From Roseiarcus sp963794655 (GTDB lineage: Bacteria > Pseudomonadota > Alphaproteobacteria > Rhizobiales > Beijerinckiaceae): a DNA stretch of 64,000 nucleotides. The notes under the pieces are model-generated. The model saw nothing but the letters and a program-made list of their open reading frames with translations. It was not told the DNA's origin and did not search any database. Positions 9,116 through 18,837 of this stretch are shown one piece after another (position 1 is the first letter of the stretch; each line of letters opens with the position of its first letter). Where the stretch lies: NCBI GenBank assembly GCA_963794655.1, contig CAWCEV010000007.1:62001-126000 (forward strand), given 5' to 3'. A program made the translations under genes and the position numbers.

Positions 9116-10153
9116 TTAACTCACTCCAAGCTTGCGCTGCAGGCTGGTTGATGAGGTCGTATACTGGAAGGTCAATTTCTTGTCCGGGTATACGTAGTGA
9201 TGCGCGCGCTGGGCCGCGAGTGTGGCCTCGTGGAAGCCCGACAGAATGAGCTTGAGCTTGCCCGGATAGGTGTTGATGTCGCCGATGGCGAAAACACCGG
9301 GAACGCTGGTCTCGAACTTCGCCGTGTCCACCGGGATCAGATTCTCGTGTAGGTTGATTCCCCAGCCGGCGATCGGCCCAAGCTTCATCGTCAGTCCGAA
9401 GAACGGCATCATATCGTCGCAAGGGTGGTCGTAGTGCTCGCCGTTTTCACGGCGGATCGTGAGCGCTGAAAGCTGCCCGTCCTCGCCCTTGACCGCCGTC
9501 ACCTGGCCAAGGACAAACTCCATGTCGCCTGCATTGACGAGTTCGCGCATGGCGTTGACCGAGTGCGGCGCCGCCCGGAACGCGTCGCGGCGGTGGACAA
9601 GGGTGATCCGTTTCGCGATGGGATGCAGGTTGAGCGCCCAGTCGAGCGCGGAATCGCCCCCGCCGACGATGACCACCCGCCTATCCCTGAAATGCTCCAT
9701 CTTGCGCACGGAATAGAAGACGCTTTTGTTCTCGTAGGCGTCGAGACCCGGGATCGGCGGCTTCTTGGGCTGGAACGATCCGCCTCCGGCGGCGATGAAC
9801 ACCGACTTGGCCTCGATCGTCTTGTCGTTGTCCGTTGCGATCCGAAACAGCGGGCGCTTTGCCGTCCCGGCGACCTCCATCCGTTCAACCATCTCGCCCA
9901 GGTGAAACTTCGGCCCGAACGGATGGATCTGCTTCATCAGATTGTCGACGAGCTCCTGCCCCGAGACCACTGGGAAGCCCGGAATGTCGTAGATCGGCTT
10001 CTCCGGATAGAGCTCCGCGCACTGGCCGCCCGCCTTCGGCAGGATGTCGATCAGATGGGCTTTCATATCCAGGAGGCCGAGCTCGAACACCGCGAACAGG
10101 CCGATCGGCCCGGCGCCGATAATGGCGACGTCGGTAGATAACACTTCGTTCAT
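9116..10153 (-). CDS. Ferredoxin--NADP(+) reductase, thioredoxin-reductase-like
   Basis: 345 residues from an ATG with AAGGAAG upstream. It has the FAD motif GAGPIGLFAVFELG, the NADPH motif GGGDSALDWALNL and the closing FAD segment GVFAIGDINTYPGKL. The redox-active CxxC of thioredoxin reductases is absent, as in the YumC-type reductases that move electrons between NADPH and ferredoxin. It begins 17 bases after a 2Fe-2S ferredoxin gene and is very probably that protein's partner. The C-terminus continues past FQYTTSST as is usual for this type. Confidence 0.92.
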   Translation of the reverse strand: MNEVLSTDVAIIGAGPIGLFAVFELGLLDMKAHLIDILPKAGGQCAELYPEKPIYDIPGFPVVSGQELVDNLMKQIHPFGPKFHLGEMVERMEVAGTAKRPLFRIATDNDKTIEAKSVFIAAGGGSFQPKKPPIPGLDAYENKSVFYSVRKMEHFRDRRVVIVGGGDSALDWALNLHPIAKRITLVHRRDAFRAAPHSVNAMRELVNAGDMEFVLGQVTAVKGEDGQLSALTIRRENGEHYDHPCDDMMPFFGLTMKLGPIAGWGINLHENLIPVDTAKFETSVPGVFAIGDINTYPGKLKLILSGFHEATLAAQRAHHYVYPDKKLTFQYTTSSTSLQRKLGVS

Positions 10154-10170
10154 TCCGCTTCCTTCGCTTC

Positions 10171-10491
10171 CTATCCTTGCTTGGCTGGCGTGGTGACGAC
10201 GAGACCGTCCAGCGCCTCGGTGACCTTGATCTGGCAAGAGAGCCTCGAAGTCGGCCGCACCTCGAAGGCGAAATCGAGCATGTCCTCCTCCATCTGCGAC
10301 GCCTTGCCAGTGGCCTCAGCCCATTCCGGCGCGACATAGACGTGGCAGGTCGCGCAGGCGCAGGCTCCGCCGCATTCGGCTTCGATCCCCGGAATGGAGT
10401 TGCGAAGCGCCGTCTCCATCACCGTCGAGCCGATCTGCGCTTCCACGGTGCGCGACTGTCCGGACGCGTCGATGTAGGTGACTTTGGTCAT
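10171..10491 (-). CDS. 2Fe-2S ferredoxin, adrenodoxin/FdxB type
   Basis: 106 residues. Cluster ligands are four Cys in the vertebrate-type pattern: CGGACACATC (C-x5-C-x2-C) and a distant Cys in SRLSCQIKV. The acidic stretch QMEEDMLDF is the usual partner-recognition helix. It is the first gene of a two-gene unit with the ferredoxin reductase, which suggests a small NADPH-driven electron supply for an oxygenase or a biosynthetic enzyme not present here. An isc-type ferredoxin role is less likely because no isc/suf genes are near. Confidence 0.92.
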   Translation of the reverse strand: MTKVTYIDASGQSRTVEAQIGSTVMETALRNSIPGIEAECGGACACATCHVYVAPEWAEATGKASQMEEDMLDFAFEVRPTSRLSCQIKVTEALDGLVVTTPAKQG

Positions 10492-10696
10492 TGAAATCGG
10501 ATTTTCCTTGAGGAGCCGCGTCCTGCGCCGTGACGCGGAGGTTGGCTTAAGCCTTGTCGCGCGCCCTCATATAGCAAGCGCGGCGGCCCCGAAAGAGCGT
10601 TTGAATGGGCGTTTTCGTTGCGGACGGGGTGGGGTTAGAGAGCCCGGTAAGACTTATCCCCAGACGCTTTGTGGCGGCGGCGAGCGGCGGCGCTGG

Positions 10697-11128
10697 CTAG
10701 CCCAAAATGCGATCGATTTCGACCACGGCCTCGGTCACGGCGAATAGAAGAGCGGCGATTCCACGGGCTTCGTCCGCGTGTTGATCGCAATCCTCGGGTC
10801 TCTTGTCGGCGGCGCCGGCCAATTCCTCGATCCGCAGCGCCGCCTGGGCCACGCGCCCGGCGCCGACCGAAAGCGCCGAGCCGCGCAGTTTATGCGCGAT
10901 TTTTGCCTTTGATTCCAGCGACAAAAGCGACTGATCGGCCAGTTGCGCGGTCAGCGCCGGGGCCTGCAGCCGGAACAGCCCCAACAATTCCGCCTCAAGC
11001 TCGTGGTCGCCGAGGCACTGGCGCGCAAGATGGACGAGGTCGAGCGGTGGATCGAGGGCCCCTGCCCTCGATTCGTCCAGATTGGAAGCGATCGCCGCCC
11101 GCTTCAAGGCTCCCGGACCCTCACGCAT
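10697..11128 (-). CDS. Histidine phosphotransfer (Hpt) domain protein
   Basis: 143 residues with the Hpt motif AHKLRGSALSVGAGRVA, in which the His is the phosphorylated residue, inside a four-helix-bundle pattern. The N-terminal 30 residues are not conserved in character and the true start may be slightly downstream. Stand-alone Hpt proteins relay phosphate between a hybrid kinase and a response regulator. It is divergent from the GPR-like gene with 261 bases between them, so the two may share control; a link between phosphorelay and polar growth is only inference. Confidence 0.8.
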   Translation of the reverse strand: MREGPGALKRAAIASNLDESRAGALDPPLDLVHLARQCLGDHELEAELLGLFRLQAPALTAQLADQSLLSLESKAKIAHKLRGSALSVGAGRVAQAALRIEELAGAADKRPEDCDQHADEARGIAALLFAVTEAVVEIDRILG

Positions 11129-11389
11129 CGCGCCCCCGCCAGTCCGCGACCCCCCGAAAACCGGCAGGCGCGGCCGATAATAGGCTGAAGATAATGGAGA
11201 TTCGTGGTAACCGAAGCGTTAACGACGTTTGCATTATGAGCGGCTCACGCGGTTTTCATCCTTGAGGCGCGGCGGTAGACTGCAACGTGGTTAATTCACA
11301 GTGTTTGGTCCGGCCAAGGGAAGCTGGAAAACGCTGGCGTGCGGCTGGGTCGTTCTGGCGACCGAGGCCGATGGAGTGAGGCGCACACG

Positions 11390-14300
11390 ATGGCAAAACA
11401 AAATCCGGCGACGGATCCCGTTTCCGCGGCGATGTCGGCGATCGAAAGCGCGCTGAACCTCACCGAAGACGACGAGGCCGTCACGGTCGAGAGCGCGGCT
11501 CTTCCCCAGCTTGTTCCGGCTAGGACGACGACCGCAACCCCGGTTCTCAAGCCAAGCCCGGTCGGCGGCGAGCCTTCGACGCTGCTCCGCCCAGGGCCCG
11601 GGCCTGCGGCCAGCTCCCCCGAGACGGAACCGAGGCCGGCGATCCAGACCAGCGCGCCTGCGAACGACGACCGCGAGACCGTCGGGGCGATCCTGCAGGC
11701 GATGAACGCGCGCCCGGCGAGCCGGACGCCCTTCGTCCTCGCCCTGATCGGCTCGCTCCTGTGGGCCGCGATCTGCGTGCTTTACGCCTATGCCGCCTTG
11801 TGGCCCTCGGCTCCGGCGCGCCGGGTCGACCTCTTGTTGCGGCCGGAGACCCCGCTGCTCCTGCTGGCGACGCTCGCGCCGATCTTCTGCATGTTCGCCT
11901 TCGCCGCGCTCACGCGGCGGTTGCGCGAGCTTAGGCAATCGGCGCGCGCGATCTCCCAGGTCGCGGTGCGACTGGCCGAGCCCGAGGCGACCGCTGGCGA
12001 GCACATGGCGAACCTCTCCCAGGCCATTCGCCGCGAGCTCACGTCGATGGGCGACGGGGTCGAACGGGCGCTTGCGCGCGCCGCCGAACTCGAGACCCGG
12101 GTGCAGTCCGAGGTCTCGACCCTCGAGCGCTCCTATTCCGACAATGAGCGCAGGATCCGGCTCTTGATCGCCGAGATGGCCGATCAGCGCGAGGCGATCG
12201 TGACCAGCGGGACGCGGGTCCGCGACGCCATCGCGACTGCTCACGACAGCATCGCCGCCGACCTCAATACCGCCGGCGCAGGCCTTAGCGAGCGCCTGAT
12301 CGAAGCCGGCCAAAGGGTGACTTCGTCGCTCGGGACAGCGTCGGAGGACGTCGCCCGCAACCTTGAGGGCGCCGGGTCGACGACGCTCGAGCGCATTGTC
12401 GCCGAAGGCGCGCGAATGAGCGTGTCGATCGCCGGAATCGGCGAAGGCCTCGCCGAGCGCCTCGCTGACACCAGCCAGAAGGCCGCCGGCGAAATCCTCG
12501 CCCGGGTCGGCGACGTCGATAGCCGCCTCAAGGCTGTCGGCGACAACCTGCTGTCGCGTTTGGGCGAGCGCGGCGACAACCTGATCGAACGCATTCAAAC
12601 CTCGCAAGATTCGGTCGTGGAGGCGATCGACGCGCATGGCGACCGGGTTGCGACCCGGCTCGCGGACGCCTCTGAATTCGCACGGAGCGCCGTTGGCGCC
12701 CATGCCGACGAGGTGGTCAGCCGCATCAGCGGCAGCAGCGCCCGCGCCGTTGAGGCGATCCGGGGACACGGAGAGGCCGTGTCGGATCAGCTCGACGCGG
12801 CGTCGCTCGCGCTCTCCGGCGCATTCGGCGCTCACGGCGACGATATCGTCGGCCGTATCAACGCGAGCAGCGCCGAGGTCCTCGACGTCATTCGCGCCCA
12901 TGGCGATTCGATCGCCACTCGCCTCTCCGACGCCGCCGCTCAGGCTGGCGACGCCATCGGCGCCCACGCGGACGCCGTCGTGAGCCGCGTTTCCTCAAGC
13001 AGCGCCGAGGCCGCGCGGACGCTGACCACCCATGCCGACGTCCTGGCGTCGCGCCTCTCGGAGGCCGCAGACGTCGTCAACGCGCACGGCGACGCCGTCG
13101 CCACGCAGCTTGCCGGCGCGTCGGCCGTGATGAGCGGCGCGGTCGCCGCCTACGCCGACGAGGTCGTGAGCCGCGTCAGCGCAAGCGGAGCGCAAACCGT
13201 CGACGCGATCCGCCTGCATGGCGATTCCGTCGCCGACCAGCTCGCCCAGGCCTCGTCACAGCACCGAGGCGCCGTTGGCGAATATGCCGATGAAATCATT
13301 GGCCGGGTCAGCGCGAGCGGGCAGCAGACGGTCGATGCGATCCGGCTCCATGGCGATTCGGTCGCCGACCAGCTGGCCCAGGCGTCCGCCGCAAGTCGCG
13401 GCGCGGTGGCCGCATATGCCGACGAAGTGGTCGGCCGCGTCAGCGCGAGCGGAACACAAGCTGTCGATGCGATCCGGCTTCATGGCGATTCGGTCGCCGA
13501 CCAGCTCGCTCACGCCTCGGCGCAACACCGAGACGCGGTGGCCGCATACGCCGACGAGGTGGTCGGCCGCGTCAGCGCGAGCGGAGCGCAAGCCGTCGAT
13601 GCGATCCGGCTCCATGGCGATTCGGTCGCCGATCGACTGGCGGACACCTCGACGGCGACGCGAACCGCCGTCGGAGCATTTGTAGACGACGTCGTCGGCC
13701 GCGTCGCCACGAGCGCCCTGCATGCCGTCGAAGCGATCCGCGTCCAGGGCGATTCGGTCGCTGTCCAACTCGCGGACGCGTCGGCTGCGACTCGCAACGC
13801 CGTCGACGCCTTTGCGAACGACGTGGTCGGGCGCGTCAGCTCGAGCGGCGCCGAGGCCGTCGAGGCGATCCGCGCCCAGGGCGATCTCGTCACCGATCGG
13901 CTTGGTCAAACGGCCGATGCGGTCGTCGGCGACTTCAGCCTCCGGTCCAATTCGCTCATCGAGCGCCTCGAGGCCGGCAGCGCGGGGCTTTCCGACACTA
14001 TCGTAGTCCACGGCGACAGCCTCGTTACGCGCCTCAACGACGCCGCCGACCGCCTCCACGACACCGTGGTGGTCCGCGGCCAGGTCCTGGAAGACAGGCT
14101 GACCGGTTCGAGCGAGCGCTTGTCGTCCCTGATCGGGGACCGCGCGGAAGACGCGGCGGCGATCCTCGACGCCGCGGCGGTTCGCTGGGGCGATCAGTTC
14201 AACACCCGCGAGAGCCAGTTGCGTGGCGCGGTCGAGGCGCAGAACGAGGCGATCGAGACCCTCTTCGACGAATCGACGCGCCGCCTCGTTGGCGCGATCT

Positions 14301-17300
14301 CGGCCGAAGGCGCCGTGGCCCAAGCGCAGATCGAGGTGTCAACGACGCAGTCGCTGGCCCGGATGGCCGACGAGAGAGCGCATATCAACGAACGCTTCAC
14401 CGCGCTGGCCAATGACGTGGCGGCCGCCGCGGCGACCGGGGCGAGCAACGTGCACGATACGCTGCGTGACCAGATCGCGGCCTTCGACGGCATCGTCAAT
14501 AATCGTGGCGTGCGCCTTGTGGACGCGGTGTCGCAGCAGACCGAGCACATGCGCCAATATCTCGAGGCGCTGGACGGCCTTGTCGGCGAAAGCGGGCATA
14601 ACGTCATCGATCGCCTGGGCGCCCATTCCGACGAGCTCAACGCACGCATCGCCGGACATCTCGACGCCATCGACGCGATGATGAACGCGCGCAGCGACGA
14701 CTTCGACAAGCGCTTCGGCGACTATTCGGATCGGCTGGCGGCAAATTCGACTACGCGGGCCGAGCAGTTCGAGGCCGCGTCCGCCGCTCACAGCAATGCG
14801 GTCGATCTCGCGCTTTCCTCTCACTCGCGCCGGATCGAGACGTCGCTCGGCGACGCGCTGGCGCGCTTCGAGGGCGCGATCGACGGGCGCGGCCGCGAAC
14901 TTGTCGTCCAGATCGGCGACCGGTCCGCCCTGCTCACCGCCGATCTCGGCGCCAAGCTCGCGGAGATCGAGGATACCCTCGTCAACCGTGGCGGGGCGAT
15001 CAACGAGAAGCTCGGCCAGCGCAACGACGAGGCGGCCGCGTTGTTCGACGCCCGCCTCGAAGCCGTGGAGGAGCGCGCCGGGGCGAAACTGCGCGACGTG
15101 TCGACGACGCTCGAGAGCCTGCTCATGCGGATCGAGGACGCGCTCGCCCAGCGCGGTCGCGCGCTCACCGAAACGCTCGCCCGCAACACGCTGGAAACCG
15201 CCAAGACGCTCGGCGACGGCGGTCGCGAACTTGTGCAAGGCATGGACGCGAAATCAGCCGAAATCGGCGAAACCTTGCAACGGCGAGCCGACGAGCTGAC
15301 GCAGACGCTCTCGGCGGTGGCCCGCGACATGAATGCTACGCTGACGGGCCGGGTCGAAGAAGTCTCCAGATCGCTCGGCGTCAGTGTCGATCAGTTCAAG
15401 GACCAGGTCGTCACACCGATGCAGGATCTGAGCCGGCGATTCGAATCGAGCAGGGCGGAGCTCGAGGACAAGGTCAGCGATCATGCCGAGCGGGTTTCCG
15501 GTTTGCTCGACCAGCACAAAGCCTCGCTCGGCGCGGCGTTCGACTCGCACCGGGGCGTTGTCGTCGACGCAGCCAGGCAGAGCGCGCAGATCTTCGACGC
15601 GCGCCTTGCGGCTCTCTCCGAAGCCGCCGATCAGAGCACGAGGATCATCGATTCGCGCCTTTCGGATCTGGTGGAGGCCGCCAACAGCAACGCCGAGAGC
15701 ATCGATGAGCGGCTCGCCGCGCGCATTCATGCGATGAGCGAGACGCTGGCGAAAACGGCGGCGGACGCCGATTCGACCTGGGCCGCGCGCGGAGCGAGCG
15801 TCACCGGCGCGATCAGGGCGCGGGTCGACGAGCTACGCGAAGTCATCGAAGGGCGCGGCGCCGAGCTCCTGGCTTCGCTTGGCGAGCGCGGCGAGGACGT
15901 TTCGGCGAGAATCGCCGGCGTCGGCGAGCGCGCGATCCATACCCTCGATCAGCAGATGGTCAGCCTCGCCTCCCTTTTGACCCGGCGGACAGACGAGCTC
16001 ATCGCCGCGGTCAATGGCAGCGCGGCAGACCCCGTCCGCACCTTGAGCGCGCTCACCGGACAATTGCGCTCGGAGGTGGCCGATTCCAGCCAGTCGCTGC
16101 GCGACATCGCCGCCGAGACGACCAACCGGTCGGCCGAAGCGATCGACGGGCTCATGAAGCGGCTGACCGAACAGGTCGAGGCGTCCGGCGCCGCGCTTGG
16201 CGAGGCCGTCGCCCGCAGCGCGGAAAACTCGGTCGGGGCGCTCACCGGCACCGGCGACCGGCTGCGCAATGAACTAACGCTAGTGATCGACAACCTCGGC
16301 CATACCAGCGCGGTCATCGACCGCGACATCGGATCGGCCGGCGACCGGCTTGCCGCCGTGCAGAGCGGACTCGCCGCGCGGGTCGACGACTTCCAGCAAG
16401 CGCTCGGCGCCATCGCCTCGCAGGTGGCGGCGCTCGGGCAGATCTCCTCGGCCACCCAGTCCGACGCCGGCGCGCTTGCCGGTCAGCTCGCCCAGCACGC
16501 TGAAACCCTGGCCGCGGTCGGACGGGATCTCACCGAGCAGCAGCGCTCGATCGATCGCGCGCTCGAACAGCGCCAGAGCAGCCTTCAGGGCCTGATCAGC
16601 GATCTCGCCGGCCGCAGCGAAGCCTTCGAGGCGACGCTCGGGCGGTTTGCCGCTAACGTGGAGGACAGTTTCGCGAGGGCCCAGGCTCGCGCACAAGAGA
16701 TCAGCGCCACCCTCGCCTCGGCGACCAGGGGCGCCTCGATCGCCGTCGCCGGCCAGTTCGAAACCATCCGCGACAACGCGGCCAAGGAGCGCGAGCGGAC
16801 CGCGCAGACGCTGCAGGCGACCCTCGAACAGACCAACGCCCAGCTCTCCGGCGCGCTCGAAAACGCCGCCGGCCGATTCCGCCAATCGGTGGATGAAGTG
16901 AAGGAGATGGCGGGCCAGGTCCAGCGCGAGCTCGACGAGACGCGCCAGGAGCTGCGCCGCGGCGTGCTCGACCTGCCGCGGGAAACAAGCGAAACCACTG
17001 AGGCCATGCGGCGGGTCGTTTCCGACCAGATTCGGGCGTTGAAGGAGCTCGCGGCTCTGGTCGCCGACTCGGGCGGCGCCTTCGACGTCGCCGAGCCCGC
17101 GCCGCTGGTCGCCGCGACGGCCGCCGGCGCCGGCGCTGCTGCCCCGCGCTTCGAGCCGCCGCAGCCGCCGCGCCGCGACGAGACCAACCTGCGCACTCTC
17201 GAGGCGCCTTCGCCGCGCGAGACTGCGCTTGCGCGCATCGGCGAAGCCATCGCTCCGCAGGTGATCGAGAGCCCGCCGCAAGGGCTGATTGGGACCATGC

Positions 17301-17812
17301 CGGACGCCGACCCGCCGCCCGGCCGGAGCCCGGCCCAGCCGTGGCCCGCGCCCTCGCCTGCACCGACATTGGCTCCGCCCGCATCGGCCTCCGACCGCGG
17401 CCAGGCCGGATGGCTCTCGAACCTGCTCGCGGCCGCCGAACGCGAGGAGCCCGCGCCCCCCTCGCCGAAGGCGACGGAGACGCTCGACGCGCTCGCGCTG
17501 GAAATCTCCGGCCTGATCGACAATGCGGCGGCGGTCGAGATGTGGGACCGGTGGCGGCGCGGCGACACCGCCGCTGTCTCGCGCCGTCTCTATACCGAGT
17601 CTGGCCAACGGGCGTTCGACGAGATCCGGCGCCGCTATCGCTCCGACCCGGCGTTCCGCGACACGACGACCCGCTATATGCAGGAGTTCGAGCGCGTGTT
17701 GGCGAAGGTGAGCCAGAGCGACCGCGACGGCGCGCAATGGCGGGCCTATCTCCTGTCCAACACCGGCAAGGTCTACACCATGCTGGCTCACGCCTCGGGA
17801 AGGCTCGGTTAG
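11390..17812 (+). CDS. Giant coiled-coil membrane protein, growth pole ring (GPR/RgsE)-like
   Basis: 2140 residues from an ATG with GGAG upstream. Order of parts: acidic, Pro-rich cytoplasmic start (1-113); two membrane helices at about 114-137 (FVLALIGSLLWAAICVLYAY) and 153-173 (PLLLLATLAPIFCMFAFAAL); some 1700 residues of amphipathic heptad-like helix rich in Ala, Asp, Glu and Arg; a Pro-rich stretch near 1905-1990; and a compact C-terminal domain (about 2040-2140). This architecture and length match the Agrobacterium GPR and Sinorhizobium RgsE proteins, apolipoprotein-like proteins of about 2100 residues that form a ring at the growing pole and are needed for rod shape. Residues 437-850 are built from 44-residue repeats. 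Identification rests on architecture, not on a search. Confidence 0.75.
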   Translation: MAKQNPATDPVSAAMSAIESALNLTEDDEAVTVESAALPQLVPARTTTATPVLKPSPVGGEPSTLLRPGPGPAASSPETEPRPAIQTSAPANDDRETVGAILQAMNARPASRTPFVLALIGSLLWAAICVLYAYAALWPSAPARRVDLLLRPETPLLLLATLAPIFCMFAFAALTRRLRELRQSARAISQVAVRLAEPEATAGEHMANLSQAIRRELTSMGDGVERALARAAELETRVQSEVSTLERSYSDNERRIRLLIAEMADQREAIVTSGTRVRDAIATAHDSIAADLNTAGAGLSERLIEAGQRVTSSLGTASEDVARNLEGAGSTTLERIVAEGARMSVSIAGIGEGLAERLADTSQKAAGEILARVGDVDSRLKAVGDNLLSRLGERGDNLIERIQTSQDSVVEAIDAHGDRVATRLADASEFARSAVGAHADEVVSRISGSSARAVEAIRGHGEAVSDQLDAASLALSGAFGAHGDDIVGRINASSAEVLDVIRAHGDSIATRLSDAAAQAGDAIGAHADAVVSRVSSSSAEAARTLTTHADVLASRLSEAADVVNAHGDAVATQLAGASAVMSGAVAAYADEVVSRVSASGAQTVDAIRLHGDSVADQLAQASSQHRGAVGEYADEIIGRVSASGQQTVDAIRLHGDSVADQLAQASAASRGAVAAYADEVVGRVSASGTQAVDAIRLHGDSVADQLAHASAQHRDAVAAYADEVVGRVSASGAQAVDAIRLHGDSVADRLADTSTATRTAVGAFVDDVVGRVATSALHAVEAIRVQGDSVAVQLADASAATRNAVDAFANDVVGRVSSSGAEAVEAIRAQGDLVTDRLGQTADAVVGDFSLRSNSLIERLEAGSAGLSDTIVVHGDSLVTRLNDAADRLHDTVVVRGQVLEDRLTGSSERLSSLIGDRAEDAAAILDAAAVRWGDQFNTRESQLRGAVEAQNEAIETLFDESTRRLVGAISAEGAVAQAQIEVSTTQSLARMADERAHINERFTALANDVAAAAATGASNVHDTLRDQIAAFDGIVNNRGVRLVDAVSQQTEHMRQYLEALDGLVGESGHNVIDRLGAHSDELNARIAGHLDAIDAMMNARSDDFDKRFGDYSDRLAANSTTRAEQFEAASAAHSNAVDLALSSHSRRIETSLGDALARFEGAIDGRGRELVVQIGDRSALLTADLGAKLAEIEDTLVNRGGAINEKLGQRNDEAAALFDARLEAVEERAGAKLRDVSTTLESLLMRIEDALAQRGRALTETLARNTLETAKTLGDGGRELVQGMDAKSAEIGETLQRRADELTQTLSAVARDMNATLTGRVEEVSRSLGVSVDQFKDQVVTPMQDLSRRFESSRAELEDKVSDHAERVSGLLDQHKASLGAAFDSHRGVVVDAARQSAQIFDARLAALSEAADQSTRIIDSRLSDLVEAANSNAESIDERLAARIHAMSETLAKTAADADSTWAARGASVTGAIRARVDELREVIEGRGAELLASLGERGEDVSARIAGVGERAIHTLDQQMVSLASLLTRRTDELIAAVNGSAADPVRTLSALTGQLRSEVADSSQSLRDIAAETTNRSAEAIDGLMKRLTEQVEASGAALGEAVARSAENSVGALTGTGDRLRNELTLVIDNLGHTSAVIDRDIGSAGDRLAAVQSGLAARVDDFQQALGAIASQVAALGQISSATQSDAGALAGQLAQHAETLAAVGRDLTEQQRSIDRALEQRQSSLQGLISDLAGRSEAFEATLGRFAANVEDSFARAQARAQEISATLASATRGASIAVAGQFETIRDNAAKERERTAQTLQATLEQTNAQLSGALENAAGRFRQSVDEVKEMAGQVQRELDETRQELRRGVLDLPRETSETTEAMRRVVSDQIRALKELAALVADSGGAFDVAEPAPLVAATAAGAGAAAPRFEPPQPPRRDETNLRTLEAPSPRETALARIGEAIAPQVIESPPQGLIGTMPDADPPPGRSPAQPWPAPSPAPTLAPPASASDRGQAGWLSNLLAAAEREEPAPPSPKATETLDALALEISGLIDNAAAVEMWDRWRRGDTAAVSRRLYTESGQRAFDEIRRRYRSDPAFRDTTTRYMQEFERVLAKVSQSDRDGAQWRAYLLSNTGKVYTMLAHASGRLG
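12698..13939 (+). repeat. 44-residue (132-bp) tandem repeats within the GPR-like gene
   Basis: Units begin at 12698, 12830 and 12962, then, after one 186-base interval, at 13148, 13280, 13412, 13544, 13676 and 13808, exactly 132 bases apart. The consensus begins AYADEVVGRVSASG, followed by AVDAIRLHGDSVADQLAQAS. Units at 13280-13675 are closest to each other, even at silent positions, which indicates recent duplication or gene conversion. The 44-residue period is four 11-residue helical turns, as in apolipoprotein-like lipid- or protein-binding helices. Confidence 0.9.
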
Positions 17813-17840
17813 GCGGGAAAAGCCGGCCTCGGCGCGGCGA

Positions 17841-18803
17841 TCAGACGACCTCGTCGGGGGCGAGCGCGCATGCGCACGCCGGATCGATCTCGATTTGCGC
17901 CGTCGAATGGCCGATGTGGAACTCATCCGACAGTTCCGCCGCCAGGCGATGGAGGAAATCGTCCCCGGGGTGGCCTCCGGGCATCACCAGATGACAGGTG
18001 AGAGCGACTTCTGTCGTGCTCATCGCCCAGATGTGCAGGTCATGAACGCTGGCCACGCCCGTCTGGCCGGCAAGGAAGGCTCGCACCTCCGCGGGATTGA
18101 TGGTCGAAGGCGCGGCCGCCATCGCCATGCCGAGCGAATCGCGCAGGAGACCCCAGGTTGCCCAGACGATCGCGGCGTTGATAACGAGGCTGACGACCGG
18201 GTCGAGCCATAGCCATCCGGTCATCATGATCACAAAGCCCGCGACGACGACGCCCGCCGACACCACGGCGTCCGACGCCATGTGAACAAATGCGCCGCGC
18301 ACGTTGATGTCGCCCTTGCCGCCCGCGAACAACCATGCGGTCACGGCGTTGACGACGATTCCGACCGCCGCCACGATCATCACCGTCTTGCCCGCGACCG
18401 GCTCCGGCGCTCCGAGCCGCCGGATCGCCTCCCACGAGACCGCGCCGACGATCACGAGCAGGAACACCGCGTTGAACAGCGCCGCGAGAATGGACGAGCC
18501 ACGCAGGCCGTAGCTGAACCGGGCGGTGGGCGCCCGCTTCACCAGTTCGCTTGCGAGCCAGGCGACCGCGAGCGCCAGCACATCGCCGACATTGTGGCCG
18601 GCGTCGGCAAGGAGCGCGACGGAATTACTGAGGATTCCGAACACCGCCTCGATGATCACAAACCCAAGGTTGAGCGCCACGCCGAGCGCGAAGGCGCGGC
18701 CGAAGGTCGCCGGCGCGTGATCATGTCCGTGACCGCCCGCGTGGTCATGCGCGTGAGCGGGCCCATGCGCGTGGTCGTGATGATGGCCTTCGTCCCCACT
18801 CAT
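17841..18803 (-). CDS. Cation diffusion facilitator (CDF) metal exporter
   Basis: 320 residues; ATG at the start of a His-rich tail (GHHHDHAHGPAHAHDHAGG) that should bind metal. Six membrane helices follow. The zinc-site motifs are present: HxxxD in LLADAGHNVGDVLALAV and HMASDAVVSAG in the fifth helix. A cytoplasmic C-terminal domain (VHDLHIWAMSTTEVALTCHL) completes a CzcD/ZitB-type exporter of Zn or related ions by proton antiport. It is last in the run DeoR-MFS-matB-CDF, 34 bases after matB, though a functional link with malonate use is not apparent. Confidence 0.92.
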   Translation of the reverse strand: MSGDEGHHHDHAHGPAHAHDHAGGHGHDHAPATFGRAFALGVALNLGFVIIEAVFGILSNSVALLADAGHNVGDVLALAVAWLASELVKRAPTARFSYGLRGSSILAALFNAVFLLVIVGAVSWEAIRRLGAPEPVAGKTVMIVAAVGIVVNAVTAWLFAGGKGDINVRGAFVHMASDAVVSAGVVVAGFVIMMTGWLWLDPVVSLVINAAIVWATWGLLRDSLGMAMAAAPSTINPAEVRAFLAGQTGVASVHDLHIWAMSTTEVALTCHLVMPGGHPGDDFLHRLAAELSDEFHIGHSTAQIEIDPACACALAPDEVV

Positions 18804-18837
18804 TTCGTTCGCCTTTCGCGCGCGAGAACGGCAACCC

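Noticed and set aside
11129..11389. CtrA-type TTAA-N7-TTAA site near 11214
   Set aside because: GGTAACCGAAGCGTTAACG resembles the site, but the half-sites do not both match at the right spacing.
16280..17926. Minus-strand open frame of 548 codons opposite the GPR-like gene, and a similar one at 11291-12967
   Set aside because: Both are antisense shadows of a long, Ala/Asp/Arg-rich gene and have no recognisable domain.
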